NCBI RefSeq assembly: GCF_006175945.1 | Contig: NZ_VAJL01000001.1 | Coordinates: forward strand, 2,232,001-2,296,000 | Direction: 5' to 3' | Source of the DNA: Chryseobacterium mulctrae | GTDB taxonomy: Bacteria; Bacteroidota; Bacteroidia; Flavobacteriales; Weeksellaceae | Length of the DNA: 64,000 nt | Shown here: positions 17,427-25,184 of the stretch, in pieces | Layout: each line of letters opens with the position of its first letter | How positions within the stretch are numbered: the stretch's first letter is position 1 | Made by a program: the position numbers and the translations under genes | The notes under the pieces: generated by a model | The model's database searches: none | What the model saw: only the letters and a program-made list of their open reading frames with translations | What the model was told of the DNA's origin: nothing

Positions 17427-19247
17427 ATGAAACAAAATTTACTAAAAATAACCAGTATTTTATTATTTACAATATCATTAAATTCAGTTTCAGCACAGGA
17501 ATACGAAAGAATTTGGGGAACGTATTTTGGTCCTGTAGGTACTGATGTTACAGGGGATTATGTTTCTCAGGGAATTATTTTCGATTCTCAAAAAAATATG
17601 CACATAAAAGCGAGTGTTTTCTCTAATAGTCTATATACTGCTTCTTACTATGATCAATTTGTTATTGCCGGAGGTGGAAATTATACCACAACAAACCAAA
17701 TAAATAATGGTTTTACTACCCGAATTACCCCAACAGGAACGATTGACTATTTTGGTTATCATGCTTACAATGCCAGTACATTTAATCAGGACCTCGAATT
17801 ATTAATGGCAATTGATAATCAGGACAACAAAGTTTACAGATATTTGGGAGCTTCAGCATCTACTATGAATCCAACAATAGGTACATGGTTACAGACTAAT
17901 CCTCAAACGTCTTTGAAACACATGCTTGTGAAAAAATCTCCAAACGGATCGATACTCTGGGCAACATATTTACCTGATGAAACTTTCCATGCTAATGTGA
18001 TAACAGATTCTGCCGGAAATATTTACATTACGGCATCAACCATTCAGCAAAATATAAGTACATCGGGTGTTTTTCAAGAAGATTTTGATGTAATTTATTC
18101 TCAGGGAAATATTCAAAGTAATAATTATTTAACTAAACTAAATTCAAATGGAGAGCTCATCTGGTCAACCTATTTTCCTACCGGAATCTTTTCTATGAAG
18201 TACTATGACGGTGCACTGTACATGATAACAGCAACCAATACCAATCCATCACTCAATACAATAGCTACCGCAGGAGCATTTCAAACAAATACTTCAGATT
18301 ATTCTATCACAAAAATAAACGCTCAGAACGGACAAAGAGTATGGGGAACGTATTATGGACCTTCAATAGGAACATCTTTTTGCTTTTTATATGATTTGTC
18401 TGTAAATGAAACGGGAATCTATATTGCAGGTACCGATTATAATTGGAACAACTCCCATTTCTTTGCAACACCGAATGCTTATAAAACACAGGCAACAGGT
18501 GGTTCAGATCTATTTATTTCTAAATTTTCGCATAATGGAAATAGAGTTTGGAGTACTTATTTTGGAGGAAATGGTGATGACTTAAATACTTTCGATAAAG
18601 TAATTGATCTCAACGGACATGAAATATTCATCTCAGGAATTACAACAGGATCAACAGATAATATTGCTACTCCGGGATCATATCAAAGCTCACCTCAAAG
18701 TTTAGCCAGTAATATGACCAATAATTTCTTTGCTAAATTTAATTCTTCAGGAGATTTAGATTGGTGTTCTTACTATGGGGGAAGCTCAACAAATACTCCT
18801 TATATGAAATCTATCAATGTTAAATATGATAATAATTCTTTGTTTCTTTTCGGAAATACCAATTCCAACGTTGGCTACGCAACAGAAGGGGCTTTTATGC
18901 CATATAGAAACCCAAGTACAACAACAGAAAACACAGGTTATATTGCAAGATTAAATAAAAAAAACGAACTATCTATTGAAGAATCGAATACTAAAAAAGA
19001 TTTGATTTTGTACAACAACCCAAATAACGGAAAATTTAGTATTTCCGGAAGTATCTTACAAAATGAATCATGCTCCATCGCAATTTATGATATGTCTGGA
19101 AAGATTATCGTCAAAAAGAATTTGGAACGCAAAAAAGAGCAACAATTTGATTTAGAAGGTATTTTAACCTCAGGAAATTATTTAGTACAAGTAAATAATG
19201 AAAAAGGAGAAAAGCTCCAAGTATTCAAAATGACCGTAAAAAAGTAA
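17427..19247 (+). CDS. T9SS-secreted beta-propeller protein (paralogue)
   Basis: A 606-residue secreted protein from the ATG at 17427; the open frame to 17337 would put 30 residues before the signal peptide (KITSILLFTISLNSVSAQ). Blade motifs recur as WGTYFGP, LWATYLP, WSTYFP, VWGTYYG, VWSTYFGG and WCSYYGG. The end (YNNPNNGKF ... DMSGKIIVKKN ... TSGNYLVQVNN ... FKMTVKK) is a type A T9SS sorting domain. It is a clear paralogue of 10972-12759. It lies inside the LytTR/2TM locus on the opposite strand and may share the operator at 17302-17333. Confidence 0.88.
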   Translation: MKQNLLKITSILLFTISLNSVSAQEYERIWGTYFGPVGTDVTGDYVSQGIIFDSQKNMHIKASVFSNSLYTASYYDQFVIAGGGNYTTTNQINNGFTTRITPTGTIDYFGYHAYNASTFNQDLELLMAIDNQDNKVYRYLGASASTMNPTIGTWLQTNPQTSLKHMLVKKSPNGSILWATYLPDETFHANVITDSAGNIYITASTIQQNISTSGVFQEDFDVIYSQGNIQSNNYLTKLNSNGELIWSTYFPTGIFSMKYYDGALYMITATNTNPSLNTIATAGAFQTNTSDYSITKINAQNGQRVWGTYYGPSIGTSFCFLYDLSVNETGIYIAGTDYNWNNSHFFATPNAYKTQATGGSDLFISKFSHNGNRVWSTYFGGNGDDLNTFDKVIDLNGHEIFISGITTGSTDNIATPGSYQSSPQSLASNMTNNFFAKFNSSGDLDWCSYYGGSSTNTPYMKSINVKYDNNSLFLFGNTNSNVGYATEGAFMPYRNPSTTTENTGYIARLNKKNELSIEESNTKKDLILYNNPNNGKFSISGSILQNESCSIAIYDMSGKIIVKKNLERKKEQQFDLEGILTSGNYLVQVNNEKGEKLQVFKMTVKK

Positions 19248-19262
19248 TTTAATTACTAAAAA

Positions 19263-19290
19263 AGTCAGCATTTTTCAATGCTGGCTTTCT
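19263..19290 (+). terminator. rho-independent terminator
   Basis: AGTCAGCATT (19263-19272) pairs with AATGCTGGCT (19277-19286, one G-U pair) over a 4-base loop, then a T-rich run. It also reads through to the 3' end of the convergent 2TM gene. Confidence 0.7.
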
Positions 19291-19588
19291 ATTTATTTTT
19301 ATCCATTAATTCTTTGATCTTCTTTTCTTCCCATTTTTTTGCAAAGTTGAATCGGGGCAGAAAAACAAATAAAGCATGAGCCAAAAGACCTACTCCCCAA
19401 AATGCAGCCGTAATAAAATTTTTAAACTGAAAATAGCTCTCATTTGGTTTTAAATTGATATAATTATAATAAATGATCAAAAGGTTTACAGCTACGTAAG
19501 AAAATAAATGTCCGTAGAAACCCCTCAACCTTTCTACCTGTCTTTTTGCCTGTTGATAATTGATATCATTTTCGTCAAATTTTTCCAT
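19289..19588 (-). CDS. 2TM domain protein (fourth free copy)
   Basis: A 99-residue 2TM-domain protein. Seen: YQQAKRQVERLRGFYGHLFS, two helices (about 28-44 and 60-80) and the tail KKWEEKKIKELMDKNK. It starts 5 bp after the stop of the kinase gene, so kinase and this protein are one transcription unit. The kinase already ends in its own 2TM domain (tail WQEKKIQKIMDKQKK), so this is a free copy of the same module made together with the fused one. Confidence 0.87.
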   Translation of the reverse strand: MEKFDENDINYQQAKRQVERLRGFYGHLFSYVAVNLLIIYYNYINLKPNESYFQFKNFITAAFWGVGLLAHALFVFLPRFNFAKKWEEKKIKELMDKNK

Positions 19589-19593
19589 TGTTT

Positions 19594-20907
19594 CTATTTT
19601 TTCTGTTTATCCATAATTTTCTGAATCTTTTTTTCCTGCCAAGAAATTCCGATTCCAAATACCTGAAACGCGTGAGAAGCCACACCGACACCCCACCCTA
19701 AAAGCGGCCACCAAAACCAATAGTAATGATTTTGAGTATATAGATTCACAAAGATTAGGAAAGGAATAACTGTGCAGTAGGAAATAAGATTTCCATAAAA
19801 ACCTTTGATCTCTTTTACTCTTTTCTTGGCTCTTTCGTAAGCTTTGTCCTGACTTTTTATATCGATACTTGCCGTGTTTGGTTTTTCAGATAAGATCGGA
19901 AGTTTTACTTTAAAATAATCTTCAGATTTTTCTATAAAAACATTCTTTTTCGTCAGTAAAGAATAGCGCTGTACAATGTTTGCCAAACCAATTCCAGCAC
20001 TTTCTTTGATCTGTTCTCGGATCTGCAGGTTGTTTTCTATGCATAAAGTGTCGCCTTCTGTAAAAATTCTGATCAGCAAAGGTTTTGAAGATGTTGCCAG
20101 ATTATGTTTGATACAGTTTTCCAAAAGCAATTGCAGAGAAAGCGGAACTACAAATCGTCGTAAATCGTCTTCTTTTACATCAAAAATAAAATTAACACTG
20201 TCTTCAAATCTTGTTTTCAGCAAGCCGCAATAAGTTTTTGCAAATTCTATTTCGTCTTCAATAGTCACTAATTCTTTATCTTTCTGCTCCAAAACATATC
20301 TGTAAATCTTTGACATTGAAGCGGTAAATTTCTGAGCCTGGCTCGGATTTTCATCAATTAACGAGCTTAAAACATTTAAGGAATTAAACAAAAAATGCGG
20401 ATCAAGCTGATTTTTTAAACTTTCAAATTGGGCATTGGCAGATTTTGCGATTAGTTTCTGCTCAACCACTTCTTTTTTGGAAGATTTTTTCAGCTCTTTC
20501 ATAAAACTTTTAGCATGTAGAAAAGCTGAAATCAGCAAAGCAACATTCACCATAAACCAATTGATAAAATTGTATTTCCCAGAGAAAAATGCTTCTGTTG
20601 TTGCTGCTTTTTGAATAACCACAAAATTGATATAGTTGCAGAAATAGACCAAAATAAAATTGGCAATAAGAATTGAAACAATGCTTAAAATCGCTCTTTT
20701 GGTTGTCGCTTCAGACCACGGAACTTTTTTGTTGAGAAAACTATTAATCAAGCCATTTCCGATTCCTATCAAAAAAGAATACATTGCTGAAATAAATAAA
20801 GTAAGCGAGAAATTCTCAAGATTTTTTTCTTCCGTCGAAAGGAAAAAGAAAATTAGAGTAGTTACCAAAGACACCCAAAATAAAATGATAAAATCCTTAC
20901 GTTTCAT
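19594..20907 (-). CDS. LytS-type sensor histidine kinase with C-terminal 2TM domain
   Basis: Sensor kinase of 437 residues. The N-terminal region has four hydrophobic segments (about 7-23, 34-55, 72-92 and 113-130). The His_kinase region holds phospho-acceptor H171 in QLDPHFLFNSLN, then an N-box LLLENCIKHN and a G-box SAGIGLANIV. From about residue 350 a full 2TM domain follows (KRVKEIKGFYGN ... WQEKKIQKIM), an extra module not found in classical LytS. It is the probable partner of the LytTR regulator at 15536. It is co-transcribed with a free 2TM gene and preceded by a predicted LytTR operator, which suggests autoregulation. Confidence 0.92.
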   Translation of the reverse strand: MKRKDFIILFWVSLVTTLIFFFLSTEEKNLENFSLTLFISAMYSFLIGIGNGLINSFLNKKVPWSEATTKRAILSIVSILIANFILVYFCNYINFVVIQKAATTEAFFSGKYNFINWFMVNVALLISAFLHAKSFMKELKKSSKKEVVEQKLIAKSANAQFESLKNQLDPHFLFNSLNVLSSLIDENPSQAQKFTASMSKIYRYVLEQKDKELVTIEDEIEFAKTYCGLLKTRFEDSVNFIFDVKEDDLRRFVVPLSLQLLLENCIKHNLATSSKPLLIRIFTEGDTLCIENNLQIREQIKESAGIGLANIVQRYSLLTKKNVFIEKSEDYFKVKLPILSEKPNTASIDIKSQDKAYERAKKRVKEIKGFYGNLISYCTVIPFLIFVNLYTQNHYYWFWWPLLGWGVGVASHAFQVFGIGISWQEKKIQKIMDKQKK

Positions 20908-20923
20908 TGGTTAATTTATACTT

Positions 20924-20995
20924 CAAAATTAGCTTTTATTAAACTCTGTGAAAATTTTTTCTCGCTGAATGGTTGCTTTTTCGTTCCGAACTGTA
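20924..20995 (-). promoter_or_regulatory. predicted LytTR operator and promoter of the kinase operon
   Basis: On the minus strand TACAGTTCGGA (20995-20985) is followed 21 bp later by the weaker copy AACCATTCAGC (20974-20964). The -7 box TAATTTTG is at 20931-20924, 33 bp further on, and no TTG -33 element is seen, as expected for an activator-dependent promoter. The spacing is the same as in front of the TonB-dependent receptor gene. Confidence 0.5.
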
Positions 20996-21006
20996 ATAAT
21001 AATTCT

Positions 21007-21038
21007 ATCTGTTTATACCTCTAAACTGATAAACAGAT
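21007..21038. repeat. perfect inverted repeat upstream of the kinase operator
   Basis: ATCTGTTTAT (21007-21016) and ATAAACAGAT (21029-21038) are perfect 10-bp arms around a 12-base spacer. It lies 12 bp upstream of the predicted operator on the minus strand. It could be a further regulator site; there is no T tract to make it a terminator. Confidence 0.5.
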
Positions 21039-21043
21039 GTTTG

Positions 21044-21096
21044 TTATTCTGAAAGAATCTAAGCTAACTTTGTAGAGATGCTTACAGCATGACAAA
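21044..21096. repeat. intergenic element ending GCATGACAAA
   Basis: Non-coding stretch reading ...TTATTCTGAAAGAATCTAAG... through GATGCTTACAGCATGACAAA. It resembles the TGTCATTCTGA...GCATGACA type of dispersed intergenic repeat of flavobacteria. Only one copy is in the window, so this rests on recall. Confidence 0.3.
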
Positions 21097-21156
21097 GGCT
21101 CTTTATTTTTAATTATATGACAATTGGTAATACAAATCATTTTATAATCTTAAAAA

Positions 21157-21183
21157 CCTTTCAGCATTTCTAGTGCTGAAAGG
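21157..21183 (-). terminator. terminator-like hairpin
   Basis: CCTTTCAGCA (21157-21166) pairs perfectly with TGCTGAAAGG (21174-21183). On the minus strand it is followed by TTTTTAAGATT, so it would end the message of the 21290-21937 gene. Confidence 0.65.
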
Positions 21184-21195
21184 GCTAATTTAATA

Positions 21196-21264
21196 TCTCG
21201 CAGATCGGGCAAATTTTGCAGATTTTTTCCCATATCATCTGCTTAATCTGTAAAATCTGCGAGA
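21196..21264. repeat. intergenic repeat, CGCAGAT family
   Basis: An imperfect palindrome bounded by TCTCGCAGAT (21196-21205) and ATCTGCGAGA (21255-21264), with inner TTTTGCAGAT and ATCTGCTTAAT units. It is similar in style to 28926-28970 and 31448-31520. With the hairpin, the inverted repeat and the operator, this accounts for the 20908-21289 gap. Confidence 0.6.
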
Positions 21265-21289
21265 CATACATTTTTTAAAAATTTAGCGA

Positions 21290-21937
21290 TTACTTTGTCG
21301 GTTGATTAATAAAATATTCCGCTTCTCCTTTTCCCCAATTCGGACTTAAATTTGTTTTTGGTTTAAACGAATTGAATTTTTCCAAAGCAGTTTTAAACAT
21401 TTCCATTCCTTTTGTTTTGCTTCCTCCGTATTGCTCCGGTGTAAAGTAAATATCTTCTGCTTTTATAAGTGTGACTCTCGGATTATTCGGGTCAAATTTT
21501 TCAGCTTTCGTAAGTTCTTCCTGAGCTTTCATTCCAAAAGTCATGTATCTTTCCTGCGGATTGACCATCATTTTCAGTGAATAAACCATTTTTTGAAGCA
21601 AATGAATCTCTGAATTTTCTTTTTCAATACTTTCTGCGGCATCAATAAATTTTTGAGCCTGGTCTGCAACAATATCCATATCCTGCATTTTTCCTTCTCT
21701 CATCAACACTCTGCCTTTTTGGATGTAAGAAAAAGCAGCATAATAATTCGGCAGCCATTTTGTGGTTTCTTTGTCTGCAATTCTCTGAAAATCGTTGGCT
21801 AAAACCTGAAAGTCTTCCGGTGTTTTGCAGGTTTCAATTTTAGCGATTTTCTCTGTCATTATTTTTTCATAATTAGCCTGAGCAAAAGATAATAAACTCA
21901 TACAAGCTAAAGCAAAACTTAAAATGTATTTTTTCAT
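21290..21937 (-). CDS. secreted helical (TPR-like) protein
   Basis: A 215-residue protein with a signal peptide (YILSFALACMSLLSFAQA) and an all-helical mature part with TPR-like heptads (AAFSYIQKGRVLMREGKMQD, AQEELTKAEKFDPNNPRVTL). Similar small periplasmic proteins often stand beside TonB-dependent receptors in flavobacteria; no catalytic motif is visible. It lies 273 bp downstream of the receptor gene on the same strand, across an intergenic repeat, so co-transcription is possible but not certain. Confidence 0.65.
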   Translation of the reverse strand: MKKYILSFALACMSLLSFAQANYEKIMTEKIAKIETCKTPEDFQVLANDFQRIADKETTKWLPNYYAAFSYIQKGRVLMREGKMQDMDIVADQAQKFIDAAESIEKENSEIHLLQKMVYSLKMMVNPQERYMTFGMKAQEELTKAEKFDPNNPRVTLIKAEDIYFTPEQYGGSKTKGMEMFKTALEKFNSFKPKTNLSPNWGKGEAEYFINQPTK

Positions 21938-22041
21938 AGTTTCTAAATTGTTTAATGTTATTTTTTTATTTAAAGATATTTTTTCTAAATGATTATATGT
22001 GTTTTAAAAATTCTAAAATCATTAAATCCGGAAATACTTTT

Positions 22042-22132
22042 TGACGCAAAGGTTTTAATTTCAAACGTATTATTTAAAGGAGCAAAGAATGGCGACAATG
22101 TCGCTGACGAAGCTTGAAATCATAAGCTTTAT
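22042..22132. repeat. intergenic repeat, ACGCAAAG family, copy B
   Basis: Same ordered blocks as 14694-14805: ACGCAAAG, TTAATTT, TATTATTT, AAAGGAGCAAAGAA, GGCGACA(a)TGTCGCTGACGAAGC. The GCGACA/TGTCGC arms form a hairpin. Confidence 0.65.
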
Positions 22133-22210
22133 AAAATCAATTTATTGACCCATCGTTGCTTCTTAAATATAAAGTTTATGAAGGTTAAACTTTCCGTTAA
22201 ATTAATTTTA

Positions 22211-24433
22211 TTAAAGATTATTATTGATCGCATCTTGTGTTTTATCAACTCCGAAACTGATAAACATTCCTACAAAAACAAATGTATTGACGGGCGGAAC
22301 AACTGCGGAACTTTGGTTTCCGTTTTGTGAAAAATTGTATCCGTACACGTTTTTATTTCCTAAAACATTTGAAATACTTAAAACGAAAATAGTAAATGCT
22401 TTTGAGTCTTTTTTACCAATATTCGGAAGGTAATTGAAGCTTAAATTCAGAGCATTGTAATCTTTCAATCTTCCTTCATTTCTTATAATATTGATGTCAT
22501 TTTGGGTAACGATGTCGTAATAAGGTCGTCCTTTTGCGTAAGTGTAAGAAAGATTGACTCCGGTCTTCCATTCCGGGATAAATCTTTTAGCAACTACGGA
22601 AAGCGTATGTTCAGCAGCAAAATTGGGTTTTAAACTTACCGGATAATTCAGAAAATCTCTTTTAGAATCCAGGAAGGAATAACTGATCCAGTAATCGATA
22701 TTTTCAAACGTTTTTTTGTCCCTCCAAAATACTTCAAGCCCTTTTGCAAAACCATTTCCGTTGTTATTAAAAGCGGTTTGCACTTGCTGATTCTGGCTAG
22801 AATTTGGAACAATATTCTGAGTTTTGATCAATTCATCATATTTCTTATAAAAAGCTTCAAACCTCAAGCTTCGTCCTTCTGTCGACCTTTGAACCTGAAA
22901 AATATAATGTTGTGACTTTTGAAAACCTAAATCTGCAGATGAGTTAATATATTTACTTTCAGGATTTTGGAAAAACAATCCGTATGCAAAAGAGGTTGTC
23001 CAGTCTTTTGCCAAACGATAAGCCAAAGCAAAACGCGGTGCCAAATTATTTTTATTCAGATAAGAAGAGTTTTCGGCTCTTACTCCAATTTTCGCAGATA
23101 AATTATTGCTGAAACCTAAATCTGTTTCCACAAAACCTGAAGAAATCAAATCACGATAATTCTTATTAACCTCACCGAAATTTAGTTTTTCATTGGCATA
23201 ATTCATTTCAAATCCTCCTCTTAAAGCGCTTATTTTATTGATCTTTCTGTCGATAACTGCTTTAAAATTGATATAATTTCCATCATTTAATAATTCTGTT
23301 CTTTCCGATTCAGTTTGATTGGTTTCCGTAGAAAAATTTAAATCCGACTGATTGTAAGAATACGAAGCACTTGTATTGAAAAGATACTTCCCGAATTTTT
23401 GCTTGAAAGACAAGTTATGATAGGTATTTTCACCATTTAATCTTACCAAAGCAAAATCATATCCCGGTTCTAAACTTTCGGTTTTTACGCCCATTTTATT
23501 CGTATCAAACATTCCGTAGTATTTTAAAAATCCACCGGATTTTGTTTTGATTCTAAAATTTGCATCACCATTAAAACCTCTTGGAGCATCAATAAAATCA
23601 GTATTAAAATTAAAAACTTCCTGCATCAAACCTAAGTTTGAATATCCTAAACTTGCACCATAAGAATGATTTTTATTTTCACCTAATTTCTGGAAACTTC
23701 CACTTAAAAATATTGGAGAAACTCCAAAATCATAAGAACTCTGGTCTGGAAGGTCTACACTTTCAAGCATCAAAGCTCCGGAAAGAGCCTGTCCGTACAA
23801 AGCAGAATATCCACCGCTCGAAAAAATATTTCCTTTGAAAAGAGACGTGTTAAAACGGTCTCTTCCAGCAATTCCGGGAACCGAACTGGAGAAATAATTG
23901 TTGATCAAACTTCCGTCCATAAAAATTTTGGTTTCAGTTCCTGTTCCTCCACGAACGAATAAACCTTCGGTTTCACCCACTTTTTGAACTCCGGGAAGAT
24001 AGGTTAAAGCGGAAGAAATTTGTCCGTCGGCTCCTGCTGTTGTGTAAATATCAATTGGCGTCAATAAAGCGGTTGCTCTTTTTCTATCACTCGCTTCTAT
24101 TGAGCCTGCAGAAATAACGACTGCATCGATCTCATTGATTTGTTCTTTTAATTCGGCATTTACTGAAATTTCTTTATCTTCAATTAAAATCGGTTTTTGA
24201 ATTTCATTGTATTTCGGATGAACAAAAGTCAGGATTTGATTACCTTTTTCGGAAGTTTCGAAAGAGAAATTTCCATCGGAATCTGTTGTTGCACCGTCGT
24301 AAGAGTCTTTTAAAGTCACGTTGATCTGGCTTATTCCTTTATTTTTAAAAGTCACCTTTCCTGTAATTTTTGTCTGAGAAAAACTCAGAGCAAAAGAGAA
24401 AAAAGAGATGAGAAATAATAGTTTTGTTTTCAT
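22211..24433 (-). CDS. TonB-dependent outer-membrane receptor
   Basis: A 740-residue TonB-dependent receptor from the ATG at 24431-24433 (signal peptide TKLLFLISFFSFALSFSQ). Order: a carboxypeptidase-regulatory-like domain (about 20-105), a plug domain (about 110-235, with LTPIDIYTTAGADGQISSAL and VRGGTGTETKIFMDG) and a 22-strand-type barrel to the end. It takes a ligand across the outer membrane with TonB energy; the ligand cannot be read from sequence. The end is not an aromatic, as is usual for barrels (GVDKTQDAINNNL). Its promoter has the predicted LytTR operator, so it is a likely target of the adjacent two-component system. Confidence 0.9.
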   Translation of the reverse strand: MKTKLLFLISFFSFALSFSQTKITGKVTFKNKGISQINVTLKDSYDGATTDSDGNFSFETSEKGNQILTFVHPKYNEIQKPILIEDKEISVNAELKEQINEIDAVVISAGSIEASDRKRATALLTPIDIYTTAGADGQISSALTYLPGVQKVGETEGLFVRGGTGTETKIFMDGSLINNYFSSSVPGIAGRDRFNTSLFKGNIFSSGGYSALYGQALSGALMLESVDLPDQSSYDFGVSPIFLSGSFQKLGENKNHSYGASLGYSNLGLMQEVFNFNTDFIDAPRGFNGDANFRIKTKSGGFLKYYGMFDTNKMGVKTESLEPGYDFALVRLNGENTYHNLSFKQKFGKYLFNTSASYSYNQSDLNFSTETNQTESERTELLNDGNYINFKAVIDRKINKISALRGGFEMNYANEKLNFGEVNKNYRDLISSGFVETDLGFSNNLSAKIGVRAENSSYLNKNNLAPRFALAYRLAKDWTTSFAYGLFFQNPESKYINSSADLGFQKSQHYIFQVQRSTEGRSLRFEAFYKKYDELIKTQNIVPNSSQNQQVQTAFNNNGNGFAKGLEVFWRDKKTFENIDYWISYSFLDSKRDFLNYPVSLKPNFAAEHTLSVVAKRFIPEWKTGVNLSYTYAKGRPYYDIVTQNDINIIRNEGRLKDYNALNLSFNYLPNIGKKDSKAFTIFVLSISNVLGNKNVYGYNFSQNGNQSSAVVPPVNTFVFVGMFISFGVDKTQDAINNNL

Positions 24434-24451
24434 AGCTGTTTTAATTCGAAT

Positions 24452-24523
24452 CAAAAATAGGATGAATTTTAATGCCTTTAAATTTTTTGTTACTGAGCTG
24501 TAGAATTTGGAAACTGAATCGCT
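24452..24523 (-). promoter_or_regulatory. predicted LytTR operator and promoter of the receptor gene
   Basis: On the minus strand the weaker copy AGCGATTCAGT (24523-24513) is followed 21 bp later by TACAGCTCAGT (24502-24492). The -7 box TATTTTTG is at 24459-24452, 33 bp downstream, and no TTG -33 element is seen. The core AAATTCTACAGCTC is identical to that of the 2TM operon site. Confidence 0.55.
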
Positions 24524-24612
24524 TTTTTTGATTTTAGAAATTTATTCTAAATCAATTTCGGTATCAAGATTGTTACTCTGTAATTATCATCACAACATTT
24601 AAATATTAATTT

Positions 24613-25116
24613 ATGAAACTACAAACATTAACATTATTAGCAAGTTGCGCTTTATTTGCAGCATCGTGCAGTTCTAGTAAAACCTACAACGTTCTGGCAA
24701 AAAGCGGAACCGAAACCGGCGGAACGGCAAAATTTACTCAAAACGTTAACGAAGTGGTTATGGATTTGGAAGTAACGAATCTTACCCCAGGAATTCATGC
24801 AGTACACATTCATGAAAAAGGCGATTGCTCTGCTCCGGATGCAACTTCTGCAGGCGGACATTGGAATCCCGGTAAAAATGACCATGGAAAATGGGGATCT
24901 GAGCATTTCCACATGGGAGATATCGGAAATCTGGAAGCCGGAACAGATGGAAAAGCAAAACTGACCTTTAAAACTGATAAATGGTGTTTAGACTGTGTTG
25001 ACGAGTCTAAAAACATTATCGGAAAAGGAATCATCATTCATGCTGATAAAGACGATTTTATGACGCAGCCAACAGGAAATGCAGGCGGAAGAGTGGGTTG
25101 TATAGAAATTAAATAA
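24613..25116 (+). CDS. sodC: Cu/Zn superoxide dismutase, lipoprotein type
   Basis: Copper-zinc superoxide dismutase of 167 residues, converting superoxide to oxygen and hydrogen peroxide outside the cytoplasm. The N-terminus (LLASCALFAASCSSS) has a lipobox LFAASC, so it is probably membrane-anchored in the periplasm. Metal ligands are visible in order: HIH (AVHIHE), H in GGHWNP, H in HFHMGD, D in that segment, and H in IIIHADKDD. The usual disulfide pair is GDC and GRVGC. Odd: an extra CLDC motif in the loop before DESKNIIGKG. It is monocistronic. Confidence 0.94.
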   Translation: MKLQTLTLLASCALFAASCSSSKTYNVLAKSGTETGGTAKFTQNVNEVVMDLEVTNLTPGIHAVHIHEKGDCSAPDATSAGGHWNPGKNDHGKWGSEHFHMGDIGNLEAGTDGKAKLTFKTDKWCLDCVDESKNIIGKGIIIHADKDDFMTQPTGNAGGRVGCIEIK

Positions 25117-25137
25117 CTTCTCCTATTCTTAACAAAA

Positions 25138-25170
25138 AAAGTGGCGCTAATCTTCGATTAGCGCCGCTTT
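25138..25170. terminator. bidirectional terminator
   Basis: GGCGCTAATC (25143-25152) pairs perfectly with GATTAGCGCC (25156-25165) over a TTC loop, with A-rich and T-rich flanks. It separates convergent sodC and the protease gene. Confidence 0.88.
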
Positions 25171-25184
25171 ATTATAATATCATC

